DNA of 59,188 nt. It comes from Lentzea xinjiangensis. GTDB taxonomy: Bacteria; Actinomycetota; Actinomycetes; Mycobacteriales; Pseudonocardiaceae. Numbering within the stretch: the stretch's first letter is position 1; every line of letters starts with the position of its first letter. Location of the stretch: contig NZ_FOFR01000035.1 of the NCBI RefSeq assembly GCF_900110955.1, forward strand, positions 1 through 59,188, in the 5' to 3' direction. Below are positions 1-8,706 of the stretch, piece after piece. The translations under genes were made by a program, and so were the position numbers. The notes beneath the pieces are model-generated. The model was not told where the DNA came from. It worked only from the letters and a program-made list of their open reading frames with translations, and ran no database searches.

Positions 1-575
1 AGCGCGTCGCCGGAGCCGGAGACCTTCACGGTGCCGGTCTGCACGGTCTTCTGGTCACCGGCGATCTTGTCCGGGGCGATCTGGCCGGGCACGACGTGGT
101 AGGTCAGGATCTTGGTCAGCAGCGCGTCGTCGGTCTTGAGCTTCTCGATCGTCGCGGCGTCGATCTTCGCGAACGCCGAGTCGACCGGCGCGAAGACCGT
201 GAACTCGGCACCGTTGAGGGTCGAGACCAGGTTCACCTTCGGGTTCAGCTTCCCGGACACGGCACTGACCAGCGTCGTGAGCAGCGGGTTGTTGCTCGCG
301 GCCACGGCCACCGGGTCGGCGGCCATGCCCGACACCGACCCCGCACCGGACGGAACCTGCTTGGCGTAGTCGGCACAGCCGGGGCCGACGAGGGCACCGG
401 CCGGACCGGCCATCGACGACGACGACGGCGCCATCGACGACGCCGACATGGGCGCGGCGGGCGCGGTGCTCGAACTGCCACTGCCGGCCATGTCACCCGA
501 ACCGCACGCCGCGCCGAACAGGGCGAGCGAGACGGCGCCGGTGGCGAGAACGGTGTTGCGGACGGTCTTGTTCAT
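1..575 (-). CDS. Fasciclin-domain (Fas1) lipoprotein, 3' end outside window
   Basis: The protein is read from an ATG at 575 leftwards and is cut by the window edge after about 191 codons. It begins with two basic positions and a hydrophobic segment ending in LFGAACGSG, a plausible lipoprotein signal with Cys27 as the lipidated residue, although Gly rather than Leu sits at -3. A Ser/Ala/Met-rich linker (residues 30-60) follows. From about residue 75 the sequence is a Fas1 domain, with the motifs TVFAPVDSAF and TYHVVPG that are typical of MPT70/MPT83-like surface proteins. Fas1 domains mediate adhesion or protein contacts outside the cell; the ligand is unknown. A GGGAG ribosome site lies about 10 bases before the start. 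It is divergent from the amidohydrolase gene. Confidence 0.9.
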   Translation of the reverse strand, partial: MNKTVRNTVLATGAVSLALFGAACGSGDMAGSGSSSTAPAAPMSASSMAPSSSSMAGPAGALVGPGCADYAKQVPSGAGSVSGMAADPVAVAASNNPLLTTLVSAVSGKLNPKVNLVSTLNGAEFTVFAPVDSAFAKIDAATIEKLKTDDALLTKILTYHVVPGQIAPDKIAGDQKTVQTGTVKVSGSGDA

Positions 576-758
576 GACGAGACATCTCCCAGGAGTGGAC
601 GAGCAGTTGTTGCCCGTGATTCGTCACCCCCCGGGGAACGGACGGGTCTGGTTACCAACCCGTTACCCAAGACCCCGCGAACAGTCGGGTCAGCCCTACT
701 GCTCCGGTCCTCGCGGATCTCTACGGTGGCTTCCAGGGGACTTCGAGGGAAGGGTGGC

Positions 759-2255
759 GTGGTGGGGGATGTGGCGCGCCGGGACGTGTTGTCCTGGCTG
801 GGGAAAGGTGCGCTCGGGGCGGTCGCGCTGGGAGCCGCGGGACATCCCGCCGCTGCCGCGGGAGGTGGCGTGACGGTGCTGCGAGGGGCGACTCTCATCG
901 ACGGCACCGGTCGCCCGCCCGTGCGCGACGCGACCATCGTGCTGGCCGGAGACCGCGTCCTGGCCGCCGGCGGACATCGTGACGTGCCGCGCGGCGTGCG
1001 GGTGCTCGACCTCACCGGGAAGTACGTCATTCCGGGACTGTGGGACCTGCACACCCATTCGACGTTCTACGAGAACACGATCGCGCCGCTGCACGTCGTC
1101 CAGGGCGTCACCGGTGTCCGCGAGATGTGGGGCATGCCCGAGACGCACGCCACGCGCCGGCGCATCGAGTCCGGCGAGGTGCTCGGCCCGCGCATGGTCA
1201 TCGCGAGCGCGATCGTCGACGGCCCCGGCTCCGTCTGGCCCGGCACGGACGTCGTGCGCACCCCGGCGGAGGCTCGTGCCGCGGTCCGCCGCGCGAAGGA
1301 CGGTGGAGCGGACTTCGTGAAGGTCTACTCGTTCCTGTCCCCGGAGTGCCACGCCGCCATCGCCGACGAGGCACGCCGGTTGCGGATCCGGTTCGCGGGC
1401 CACGTGCCCGCCCGCGTACCGGTGCAGGACGCGCTCGCCCAGCACACGCACGAACACCTCTACAACCTGTTCACGTCCACTTCGGACAACGCCGACGCGC
1501 TCTACGCCCGGCTGCGCGCCCTGCCCGACGACCCGGCGGACCCGGACTGGTGGGCCCGGCAGGCCGGCAGGATCGAACGAGCCGCCGTCGCCACCCACTC
1601 CCCTGCTCGCGCTCAAGCGCTGTTCGCGGAGATGAAGCGGCACGGCACGTGGCAGTCCCCGACGCTGTTCGTCGAACGCAACATGTCCCGCTCTCCCGAG
1701 AGCATCGTGAGCGACCCGACGGCGCTGGAACGGTTGCGCTACATCCCGACGGGCCTGCACGCGCAATGGCAGACGATCATGTCCGGCCGTCCGAGCCGCA
1801 CACCCGAGGAAGTGGCCGAGCTGCGCAGGTTCGGCGACGCGCGGATGCGGTTGCTCCGCACGATGCACGAGGCCGGTGTCGGTGTCGTCGCCGGCACGGA
1901 CGCGGGCTTCGCCTACGTCTTCCCCGGTTTCTCGCTGCACGACGAGCTGGCATTGCTCGTGCAGGCCGGTCTCCCGCCGATGGCGGCGCTGCGGGCGGCG
2001 ACCGGTGAAGCCGCCCGCTGCCTCGGGCTCGAGCGCGACACGGGCACGGTCACCCCCGGCAAGCAGGCGGACCTGGTGGTGCTGAACGGGAACCCGTTGG
2101 CGGACATCACGAACGTCGGCCGCATCCACGCCGTGGTGAGCCGTGGCCGCTACCTCGGTCCGGCGGAGCGGACGCGGGTGCTGGCGGAGATCGAGGCCGC
2201 CGCGCGAGAGCCGATGGAGGCACCGGTGACACCGCTGGGGTGCTGCGTGCACTGA
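759..2255 (+). CDS. Exported amidohydrolase family protein
   Basis: This 498-residue protein is a metal-dependent amidohydrolase of the imidazolonepropionase-like/prolidase-like group. The metal-site motifs are all visible: His98-x-His100 in DLHTHS, a Lys at 188 (FVKVYS), His215 (FAGHVP), His231/His233 (HEHLYN) and Asp381 (AGTDAG). The N-terminus contains ARRDVLSWLGKG followed by an Ala/Gly-rich stretch ending near PAAAAGG, which looks like a Tat-type signal, so the enzyme is probably exported folded with its metal. GTG at 759 is chosen because GAGGGAAGG lies just before it; the reading frame is open much further upstream, but that part has no signal or homology. The substrate cannot be told from sequence; amides, dipeptides or lactam rings are possible. 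Confidence 0.88.
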   Translation: MVGDVARRDVLSWLGKGALGAVALGAAGHPAAAAGGGVTVLRGATLIDGTGRPPVRDATIVLAGDRVLAAGGHRDVPRGVRVLDLTGKYVIPGLWDLHTHSTFYENTIAPLHVVQGVTGVREMWGMPETHATRRRIESGEVLGPRMVIASAIVDGPGSVWPGTDVVRTPAEARAAVRRAKDGGADFVKVYSFLSPECHAAIADEARRLRIRFAGHVPARVPVQDALAQHTHEHLYNLFTSTSDNADALYARLRALPDDPADPDWWARQAGRIERAAVATHSPARAQALFAEMKRHGTWQSPTLFVERNMSRSPESIVSDPTALERLRYIPTGLHAQWQTIMSGRPSRTPEEVAELRRFGDARMRLLRTMHEAGVGVVAGTDAGFAYVFPGFSLHDELALLVQAGLPPMAALRAATGEAARCLGLERDTGTVTPGKQADLVVLNGNPLADITNVGRIHAVVSRGRYLGPAERTRVLAEIEAAAREPMEAPVTPLGCCVH

Positions 2256-2315
2256 CGTGTGGAGGCCGCCACGGCCGCACGGGTGAGGTCTCCTGGTCGA
2301 GCCAGGCAGCCGACG

Positions 2316-2351
2316 GGGAGTGGGTCGGCACGAGTGCGCCGGCCCACTCCC
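2316..2351. terminator. Bidirectional intrinsic hairpin between convergent genes
   Basis: GGGAGTGGGTCGGC at 2316-2329 pairs with the arm at 2338-2351 (14 pairs, one G-U) around an 8-base loop. It lies between the convergent amidohydrolase and protease genes. There is no long T run, as is usual in actinomycetes. Confidence 0.75.
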
Positions 2352-2364
2352 TCGAACTCCGGCG

Positions 2365-3510
2365 TCAGGGAATGGTGACGCCGAAGTCGCGGCTGGCGGT
2401 GGCGAAGTCCTGGAAGCCCAGCCGTGCCCCACCGGCGCGCGTCACCGTGCCGTTCGCGACGACCCCGCCCGGCGCGCTGGAGTAGACCGAACCGCCGCTG
2501 TCGCCGCCGCGCGCGGCGGTCTGCCCCTGGACCTGCTCGGCCTCGACCAGGTCCTCGCGGTCCTGCCAGAAGAAGATGACCTTCAGGTTGCACACCGGAC
2601 CGCCGGTCTCCGCGGCGCTGGTGACGCCGGACTGGCACAGGTACTGGCCGACGAACACGTGACCCCAGCCGACCACGGCGGCCCCGGTGTTGCTGTCCCC
2701 GCCGCCGGTGTACATCCGGTTCTCGCTGTTGGCCGGGATCAGGCCGATGTCGTGGTCGTCGTGGCCCGCGCTCACGGAGCCGATGAACTCGCCCTTGCCG
2801 TCGGCGATGCGGTGACCCACCTGCCCGCAGTGCTCGGCGGTGAGCAGGTACCGCCGGTTGGCCGCATCCCGCATGCCGAACCCCGAGGTGCACAGGGTGC
2901 TCGCGGTCTGGTTCCAGGTCCGCGCACCGCCCCACCACGGCGCGGAATCGTCCTGCCGCGACACCTCCCGCATCGGTTCCTCGTGGCGGACGCTGAGCTG
3001 GACGTCCACCTGGCCGGTCAGAGCGGTCAGCGACGCGCTCGCCCTGACCCCGGCAGTGGGATGCGCGGCGAGGACGAGACCGCTGCCGTCGCCAGGGCTC
3101 TTGACGCCGTGGAACCCGCTGTCCGGGTTGGCGTCCAGCCAAGCCTCGATCCTCGCCGCCGCGGCGGCGAGCTCGGCCTGCGAGTGCGCGGCGGCAGCCA
3201 CCTCGACCGGCACCCGGCGGGACTGGCGGTCGACGACCGCGGCGACCGCCTTCGGCACGGCTCCCTTCCACCACACCGTCACCCGGTGTTCGCCCAGCAC
3301 GATGCCGGCGTAGCCAGGGCTGGCGGTCTTCTCCACCTCGGCGCGGATCGCTTCCGCGGCCTCCACCAACGGCCGCTGGGCGCGGGACCGGTCGACCGCC
3401 GCCGACGCGCCGGACTCCGCGTGGGCCCCCGGCCCCACGGGTGCGATGACGACTGCCGCGGCGCACAGCACCGCAGCGGTCAATGACGTTGTTCGCCTGG
3501 TCTTCTTCAC
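2365..3510 (-). CDS. Secreted chymotrypsin-fold (S1) serine protease with pro-region
   Basis: The 381-residue protein starts at GTG 3510, preceded six bases away by AGGAGA, with KKTRRTT then a hydrophobic signal peptide ending near GAHA (about residue 30). Residues 30-190 form an Ala-rich pro-region containing a WWKGAVPKAV segment like those of alpha-lytic-type proteases, and the catalytic domain follows. The catalytic triad is His227 (LLTAEHCG), Asp254 (DDHDIGL) and Ser338 (GGDSGGSV), and the paired cysteines expected of streptogrisin-like enzymes are present. It is therefore a secreted endopeptidase that probably matures by cleaving its own pro-region. It is convergent with the amidohydrolase. 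Substrate specificity is not predictable with confidence. Confidence 0.9.
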   Translation of the reverse strand: MKKTRRTTSLTAAVLCAAAVVIAPVGPGAHAESGASAAVDRSRAQRPLVEAAEAIRAEVEKTASPGYAGIVLGEHRVTVWWKGAVPKAVAAVVDRQSRRVPVEVAAAAHSQAELAAAAARIEAWLDANPDSGFHGVKSPGDGSGLVLAAHPTAGVRASASLTALTGQVDVQLSVRHEEPMREVSRQDDSAPWWGGARTWNQTASTLCTSGFGMRDAANRRYLLTAEHCGQVGHRIADGKGEFIGSVSAGHDDHDIGLIPANSENRMYTGGGDSNTGAAVVGWGHVFVGQYLCQSGVTSAAETGGPVCNLKVIFFWQDREDLVEAEQVQGQTAARGGDSGGSVYSSAPGGVVANGTVTRAGGARLGFQDFATASRDFGVTIP

Positions 3511-3833
3511 GGTGTCTCTCCTGCAGGGTGGGAGTCGGCTGCCGCGGCAGCACTGCGAAACCGGGAACCAGGTGCGGAGCGGGGTCAGGCCGCAGCCGCA
3601 CCTGGCGTTGGCAACGTTGTCATCCGGCCATGCCGCCTCCTCGCGAACGTCGGGGACCGACCGCCGGGGCACGTCCGGTTCGGCGGATGAGAGCGCTCAC
3701 ACGGAAACGGGATGAGTACTGGTTCAGACCATCTCAACCGCGTTCGCGTGCGTCAACCGCGCTTCTGCCCAGCCGAGCCGCAGCCGAAAGGAGTAGCTAC
3801 AACGTTGTCACGCCCGCGCCCGGTGGTCGTCCG
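3511..3833. other. Intergenic region, no convincing gene
   Basis: This stretch upstream of the protease gene holds no reading frame with actinomycete codon bias. It must contain the protease promoter, but no clear -35/-10 pair could be chosen. Confidence 0.5.
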
Positions 3834-4001
3834 TCACTTCGCCGCGGGCTTGTCGCCGGCTCGGCCGACAACGGCAGAGTCCACCGCCGTGAAGGAGATC
3901 TCGGTACCGGCGGGAAGGGCCTTGCCAGGCGTCCGTGCCGCGAACTGCGGTTGATCACGGTCATCACACACGTACTCAGCGCTGACACAGGTCACGTTCA
4001 C
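3834..4001 (-). CDS. Possible 55-residue protein divergent from the TetR gene
   Basis: A GTG at 4001 opens a 55-codon frame. The peptide contains CVSAEYVCDDRD, then ALPAGTEISF and ends GDKPAAK. About three quarters of its codons end in G or C, below the local average but above chance, and the amino-acid mix is protein-like rather than Arg/Pro/Ala shadow sequence. It starts 12 bases from the palindrome at 4013-4030, so the same TetR-type repressor could control it. No good ribosome site is present. I do not recognise the family; it may be spurious. Confidence 0.33.
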   Translation of the reverse strand: MNVTCVSAEYVCDDRDQPQFAARTPGKALPAGTEISFTAVDSAVVGRAGDKPAAK

Positions 4002-4007
4002 GCCCGA

Positions 4008-4037
4008 TTGACGGAGTGAGCACTCACTCCGCAGTAT
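4008..4037 (+). promoter_or_regulatory. Promoter of the TetR-ABC operon, probably leaderless
   Basis: TTGACG at 4008-4013 is followed 18 bases later by CAGTAT (4032-4037). Transcription would begin about 7 bases on, at the ATG at 4044, so the mRNA would lack a leader. No Shine-Dalgarno sequence precedes the ATG, which agrees with this. Confidence 0.55.
4013..4030. promoter_or_regulatory. Palindromic operator of the TetR regulator
   Basis: GGAGTGAG and CTCACTCC form perfect 8-base inverted arms around CA. The palindrome occupies the spacer between the proposed -35 and -10 elements, 14 bases upstream of the regulator's start, and is of the GAGTGAGnnCTCACTC kind often bound by TetR-family repressors. 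It should mediate autoregulation and control of the downstream exporter. Confidence 0.8.
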
Positions 4038-4043
4038 GGGCCC

Positions 4044-4673
4044 ATGACACCGGCATCCGGAACACGGCGACGAGCGCCGGGCATGAGCGCCGAGGACCGG
4101 CGCGCCATGATCGTGCACGCGGTGCTGCCGCTCCTGGTGGAGCACGGCACCACCGTGACGAGCAGCCAGATCGCCCGCGCCGCCGGCATCGGCGAGGGCA
4201 CCGTCTTCCGCGCGTTCAAGGACAAGGACGAGCTGTTCGACGCCTGCACGGCCGAGGCGCTGAAGCCCGATCACGTGCTGGACGCGATCGCCGGGATCCC
4301 CGCCGACCTGCCTCTGGCAGACCGGCTCGTCGAGGCCGCCGACGCGCTCGGCGCGCACCTCGAGCGGATGGGCGCCCTGATGAGCGCGCTGCACGCGTCC
4401 GGCCGGGCCGGGCACCACGACACCGGGCACCGCCTCCAGAACCAGAGCCGCACCCGGAAGGGCGGGCGCCGCGAGTCGATGGCCGCCATCCGAGCGGCAG
4501 TGGTCGAGCTGTTCAGGCCGGACGAGGATCGCCTGCGGCTGCCGCCCGAGCAGCTCGCCGCCCTCTTCGTGACCCTGTTGGTCGGCGGCCGCCGGCTGGC
4601 GCCGGATGTCGAGACGCCCACCACGCGCCAGGTGGTCGACTTCTTCCTGCACGGCGCCGTGGAGGCCGGATGA
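4044..4673 (+). CDS. TetR-family transcriptional regulator
   Basis: This 209-residue repressor has the usual N-terminal helix-turn-helix at about residues 18-62 (SSQIARAAGIGEGTVFRAF, then KDKDELFDAC) and a variable C-terminal ligand domain. The start ATG lies just after the palindrome 4013-4030 and the gene overlaps the downstream ABC exporter by ATGA, so regulator and exporter are co-transcribed. By analogy with other TetR/exporter pairs, an unknown compound pumped by the exporter would release the repressor. The function of the regulator is well supported; the inducer is unknown. Confidence 0.93.
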   Translation: MTPASGTRRRAPGMSAEDRRAMIVHAVLPLLVEHGTTVTSSQIARAAGIGEGTVFRAFKDKDELFDACTAEALKPDHVLDAIAGIPADLPLADRLVEAADALGAHLERMGALMSALHASGRAGHHDTGHRLQNQSRTRKGGRRESMAAIRAAVVELFRPDEDRLRLPPEQLAALFVTLLVGGRRLAPDVETPTTRQVVDFFLHGAVEAG

Positions 4674-6631
4674 TCCCGGGCGACGGGGAGTTCGTGCCGG
4701 GCCGGCGCGGCCGCCGGCGGCGCCCCACGACGGTGCCGGACAGCGGGCTCACCGGCCCCGTCGACATCCCCGAACCGGAGCAGGAAGACCAGCCGAAGGA
4801 CCTGCGCTCCCGGCTGAGGCGGGCGAGGACGTCCGTGGCGGGCACCGTCCGCGGCCTGCCGAAGGTCGCGAAGCTGACGTGGCAGGCCAGCCCGGTGCTG
4901 ACCGTCCTCCTGGTGCTGATCACGCTTCTGTCGGGTCTCCTGCCGACGGCGACCGCGTACATCGCGAAGCTGCTGCTGGACTCCGTCGTCGCGGCGATCC
5001 AGCGCACGGGCACCACGGCCGACATCGTGAACGTCGCGTTCCTCCAGTTCGGCGTGCTCGCCGCGACCGCGATCAGCAGCGCGCTGACGTCGATCGCGCA
5101 GTCGCTGCTGCAGGAACGCATGACGCTGACGATCCGCCACCGGGTGATGGCGCACGCCAGCGAACTGCACCTCGCGTACTTCGAGGGCTCGGCGTCGTAC
5201 GACGTGCTGCGCCAGGCCGCGCAGGAAGCGCCGACGCGGCCGCTGTCGATGATGAGCTCCGCGCTGGGGCTCCTGCGGACGCTGATCACGTTCGGCAGCA
5301 TGGTCGCGCTGCTCGTGTCGATCAGCCCGCTGCTGGCCCTCGTCGCCCTGGTGGCGCCGATCCCGGCGTTCATCTCGCAGTCGAGGTACGGCTCGCGCGC
5401 GTTCTGGCTGACCTTCATGATGTCGCCGATCAAGCGGCGGATGGACTACCTGTCCTCCCTGGTCACCACGGACACCTACGCCAAGGAGACGAAGCTGTTC
5501 GGGCTCGGCCCGTACTTCGTCGACCGGTTCCGCCGGCTCGGCACCGTCTCCTACGAGCGGCAGCGGAAGCTGACGATCAACCGCAACGTCAGCTCGACGT
5601 CCTGGGGGCTGTTCAGCACGCTCGCGGGGTCGGCGATCACGTTGTACATCGCGTTGGAAGCGGTCGGCGGCCGGCTCACGCTGGGCGACCTGGCGCTGTA
5701 CACGGCCGCGGCGGCGTCCGTGCAGACGTCGGTGTCCGGGTTGTTCACGGCGTTCTCGGGGATGTACGAGAACAACCTCTACCTCGACACGCTCTACCGG
5801 TTCCTGGACACGAAGCCGGAGATCACGGCGCCGGCGTCCCCGCGGCCGATGCCGTCCACCGTGGAGGGGCACATCGAGTTCGACTCGGTGACCTTCCAGT
5901 ACCCCGGCGCCGCGGAGCCCGCACTGGACGACGTGAGCTTCGAGATCCGGCCCGGCGAGACGGTGGCGGTGGTGGGCCGCAACGGCGCGGGCAAGTCCAC
6001 GTTGTTCAAGCTGCTCTGCCGGCTCTACGACCCGACCGGCGGCCGCATCCTGCTCGACGGCGTCGACATCCGCGAGTACGACCCCGTCGCGCTGCGCACG
6101 CGGATCAGCGCGATGTTCCAGGACTACGTGACGTACCAGGGCACAGCCGCGGAGAACATCGGCCTCGGCGACCTGACGCGGCTCGAGGACCGGCCGCACG
6201 TCGAGGCGTCGGCACGCCGCGCCGGCGCGGACGAGCGGATCGAGCGGCTGCCCCGCGGTTACGACAGCCCGCTCGGCCGCTGGTTCGACCAGGGCGTCAG
6301 CCTCTCGGGCGGCGAGTGGCAGAAGATCGCGCTGGCCAGGGCGTTCCACCGGGAGGCACCGATCCTGGTGCTCGACGAACCGACGTCGGCACTGGACGCG
6401 CGGGCCGAGCACGACCTGTTCGCACGGCTGCGGGAGCTGTCGCAAGGCCGGACGACGCTCTACATCTCGCACCGGTTCTCGACCGTGCGGCAGGCGGAGC
6501 GGATCCTGCTGCTGGAGCACGGGAGGGTCGCCGAGTACGGGACGCACGAGGAGCTGATGGCGGCCAAGGCCGGGTACGCCGAACTGTTCACGCTGCAGGC
6601 TCAGGCGTACCTGGACGAGGTGCCCGGCTGA
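4670..6631 (+). CDS. ABC exporter half-transporter (permease-ATPase fusion)
   Basis: The 653-residue protein has a basic, cytoplasmic N-terminal tail of about 55 residues, a six-helix membrane domain at about residues 65-340 and an ATPase domain at about 375-650. Walker A (GRNGAGKST), the signature LSGGEWQK, Walker B (ILVLDEPTSALDA) and the switch His (YISHRFS) are all intact, so it should be an active exporter working as a homodimer or with a partner elsewhere. The start ATG overlaps the TetR stop (ATGA), which indicates translational coupling. Type IV exporters of this kind move drugs, lipids or peptides; the cargo here is unknown. Confidence 0.93.
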   Translation: MIPGDGEFVPGRRGRRRRPTTVPDSGLTGPVDIPEPEQEDQPKDLRSRLRRARTSVAGTVRGLPKVAKLTWQASPVLTVLLVLITLLSGLLPTATAYIAKLLLDSVVAAIQRTGTTADIVNVAFLQFGVLAATAISSALTSIAQSLLQERMTLTIRHRVMAHASELHLAYFEGSASYDVLRQAAQEAPTRPLSMMSSALGLLRTLITFGSMVALLVSISPLLALVALVAPIPAFISQSRYGSRAFWLTFMMSPIKRRMDYLSSLVTTDTYAKETKLFGLGPYFVDRFRRLGTVSYERQRKLTINRNVSSTSWGLFSTLAGSAITLYIALEAVGGRLTLGDLALYTAAAASVQTSVSGLFTAFSGMYENNLYLDTLYRFLDTKPEITAPASPRPMPSTVEGHIEFDSVTFQYPGAAEPALDDVSFEIRPGETVAVVGRNGAGKSTLFKLLCRLYDPTGGRILLDGVDIREYDPVALRTRISAMFQDYVTYQGTAAENIGLGDLTRLEDRPHVEASARRAGADERIERLPRGYDSPLGRWFDQGVSLSGGEWQKIALARAFHREAPILVLDEPTSALDARAEHDLFARLRELSQGRTTLYISHRFSTVRQAERILLLEHGRVAEYGTHEELMAAKAGYAELFTLQAQAYLDEVPG

Positions 6632-6656
6632 GCCGGTCAGCCTGACGTGGCGCCGG

Positions 6657-6677
6657 CCGGTGTCCGATGAGGACCGG
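6657..6677. terminator. Possible hairpin between convergent exporter and zinc-finger genes
   Basis: CCGG-t-GTCC pairs with GGACCGG around GATGA, with one bulged base. It is a weak candidate, supported mainly by its position between two convergent genes. Confidence 0.35.
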
Positions 6678-6718
6678 TCCGCGGAGCTCCCGCCGGCACC
6701 GGCCCGCGCACTCGAAGA

Positions 6719-6982
6719 TCACACGAGCGTGTTGTCCACGAAGCACCAGCGCCAGGTCTCCCCCGGCTCGAACGAGCGGACGATCGGGTGCCCCTCGTCG
6801 GCGAAGTGCTTCGAGGCGTGCCTGGCGGGCGACGAGTCGCAGCAGGCGACCTTGCCGCACCCCAGGCACAGGCGCAGGTGCACCCACCTGCTGCCGGTGG
6901 CGAGGCAGTCCTCGCACCCCTCGAGCGTGCTCGGCTGGGGTTCGGCGCCCAGTTCGGTGACATGTGCACAGGTGGTGGTCAC
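6719..6982 (-). CDS. UBP-type zinc-finger protein
   Basis: This 87-residue protein is a stand-alone UBP (ubiquitin-hydrolase) zinc finger. The Cys/His pattern is visible: CAHV near the start, EGCEDCLATGSRWVHLRLC, then LGCGKVACCD, HASKHF and GHPIVRSFEPGE. In eukaryotes the fold binds free ubiquitin C-termini; in bacteria it usually occurs next to FAD-linked oxidoreductases, and its role is not established. It starts at a GTG and is divergent from the response-regulator/thioredoxin-reductase fusion with only 56 bases between them. That arrangement and the kinase downstream suggest one functional module. Confidence 0.88.
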   Translation of the reverse strand: MTTTCAHVTELGAEPQPSTLEGCEDCLATGSRWVHLRLCLGCGKVACCDSSPARHASKHFADEGHPIVRSFEPGETWRWCFVDNTLV

Positions 6983-7038
6983 GGCCAGACGGTACCTCGC
7001 TCGTCAGCGGTGAGAAGTCCGGGTGTTTGACTAGGCCC

Positions 7039-8706
7039 ATGACGACTGGCGACCGCGTCGCGCGGCCTTCCATTCTCACGGTGGACGACGACCCCGCCGT
7101 GTCGCGGGCGGTGGCGCGCGACCTGCGCCGGATGTACGGCGAGCAGTACCGCATCGTGCGGGCGGAGTCCGGGGCGCAGGCGCTCGAAGCCCTGCACGAG
7201 ATCAAGCTGCGCGGCGAGGAGGTCGCGGCACTGCTCGCCGACCACCGGATGCCGCAGATGAACGGCATCGAGTTCCTCGAACAGGCCATGGACGTGTTCC
7301 CCCAGGCGCGCCGGGTGCTGCTCACCGCCTACGCCGACACCGACGCCGCGATCCAGGCGATCAACGTCGTGGACCTCGACCACTACCTGCTCAAGCCGTG
7401 GGACCCGCCGGAGCAGAACCTCTACCCGGTGCTCGACGAGCAGCTGCGCGCCTGGGCCGTGAGCGACCGACAGCCGCCGCAACGGGTGCGGGTGGTCGGG
7501 CACCGCTGGTCGCCGCGGTCCTACGAGGTGCGCGACTTCCTGGCGCGCAACAGCGTTCCGTTCCGCTGGCACGCGCTCGACGAGCCGGAGGCGCGCTGCC
7601 TGCTCACCGCGGCGCACCAGGACGGGACGACCCTGCCCGTCGTGATCACGGCCGAGGGCAAGGCGCTCGTCGACCCGTCCGACACCGAGCTCGCCGCCGA
7701 GGTGGGCCTGAGCACGCAGCCGTCGGCCGACTTCTACGACCTGATCGTCGTGGGTGGCGGGCCCGCCGGACTCGGCGCCGCGGTGTACGGCGGCTCGGAG
7801 GGGCTGCGGACCGTCCTGGTCGAACGGATCGCGACGGGCGGCCAGGCGGGGACCAGCAGCCGCATCGAGAACTACCTGGGCTTCCCCGACGGGGTGTCCG
7901 GCGGGCAGCTGACCGAGCGCGCCAGGAGGCAGGCGGTCAAGTTCGGGGTGGAACTGCTCACCACCCGCGACGTCGTCGCCCTGGAACGCCGGGGTGCCGC
8001 GCGCGTCGTGCGGTTCGGCGACGGCACCGAGCTCGCCGCCCACACCGTCATCCTCGCCACCGGCGTGTCGTACCGGCTGCTCGACGCGCCAGGACTCAGC
8101 GAGCTGACCGGGCGGGGCGTGTACTACGGCGCTTCGACCACCGAGGGCCCGAACTGCGCCGGCCAGGACGTCTACGTGGTCGGCGGCGCGAACTCCGCCG
8201 GCCAGGCGGCGGTCTACTTCTCCGGGCACGCGCGCAGGGTGGTGGTCCTGGTGCGGGGTGACTCGCTGGAGCAGTCGATGTCCCGGTACCTCGTCGACCA
8301 GCTCGCGGCGATCCCGAACGTGGAGGTGCGCACGCGCACCGAGGTCCGCGGCGGCACGGGCGAGGACCACCTCGAGACCTTGACGTTGCTGAACAACGAG
8401 ACCGGCGAGACGACGACCGTTCAGGCGAGCTGGTTGTTCGCGTTCATCGGCGCCGCCCCGCGCACGGACTGGCTGGACGGCACGCTGGAAAGGGACGGGC
8501 ACGGGTTCCTCGTCACCGGGCCCGACCTCGGCGGCTCGCCTGCGGGGTGGGACCTCGAACGGGCGCCGTACCACCTGGAGACGAACGTGCCCGGGGTGTT
8601 CGTCGCGGGTGACGTCCGAGCGGAGTCGGTGAAGCGAGTCGCGTCCGCGGTCGGTGAGGGCGCGATGGCGGTCACGCTGGTCCACCGCTACCTGGCGAGG
8701 TCGTGA
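7039..8706 (+). CDS. Response regulator fused to thioredoxin-reductase-like flavoprotein
   Basis: This 555-residue protein joins three parts. Residues 10-130 are a receiver domain with acidic pocket Asp16-18, phospho-acceptor Asp68 (LLADHRMP), Thr96 and Lys119 (LLKPW). Residues 150-225 look like a small thioredoxin/glutaredoxin-like domain (RVVGHRWSPRSYEVRDFL). From about 232 there is an FAD/NAD(P)-binding oxidoreductase with GGGPAG near 238, GGQAGTSSRIENYLGFP and a second dinucleotide fold at VVGGANSAGQ. The canonical redox CxxC of thioredoxin reductases is replaced by GAST in the segment YYGASTTEGPNC, so it cannot act as an ordinary thioredoxin reductase. ATG 7039 is used as start. It overlaps the kinase gene behind it. 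It probably couples flavin redox state to a phospho-signal. Confidence 0.92.
   Translation: MTTGDRVARPSILTVDDDPAVSRAVARDLRRMYGEQYRIVRAESGAQALEALHEIKLRGEEVAALLADHRMPQMNGIEFLEQAMDVFPQARRVLLTAYADTDAAIQAINVVDLDHYLLKPWDPPEQNLYPVLDEQLRAWAVSDRQPPQRVRVVGHRWSPRSYEVRDFLARNSVPFRWHALDEPEARCLLTAAHQDGTTLPVVITAEGKALVDPSDTELAAEVGLSTQPSADFYDLIVVGGGPAGLGAAVYGGSEGLRTVLVERIATGGQAGTSSRIENYLGFPDGVSGGQLTERARRQAVKFGVELLTTRDVVALERRGAARVVRFGDGTELAAHTVILATGVSYRLLDAPGLSELTGRGVYYGASTTEGPNCAGQDVYVVGGANSAGQAAVYFSGHARRVVVLVRGDSLEQSMSRYLVDQLAAIPNVEVRTRTEVRGGTGEDHLETLTLLNNETGETTTVQASWLFAFIGAAPRTDWLDGTLERDGHGFLVTGPDLGGSPAGWDLERAPYHLETNVPGVFVAGDVRAESVKRVASAVGEGAMAVTLVHRYLARS

Noticed and set aside
96..758. Long upstream extension of the amidohydrolase frame
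   Set aside because: It is Arg/Gly-rich sequence antisense to the fasciclin gene. The signal peptide and ribosome site begin at 759.
696..2432. Minus-strand frame of 578 codons opposite the amidohydrolase
   Set aside because: Typical high-GC shadow frame rich in Arg, Pro, Gly and His, with no domains. It duplicates the span of a clearly conserved gene.
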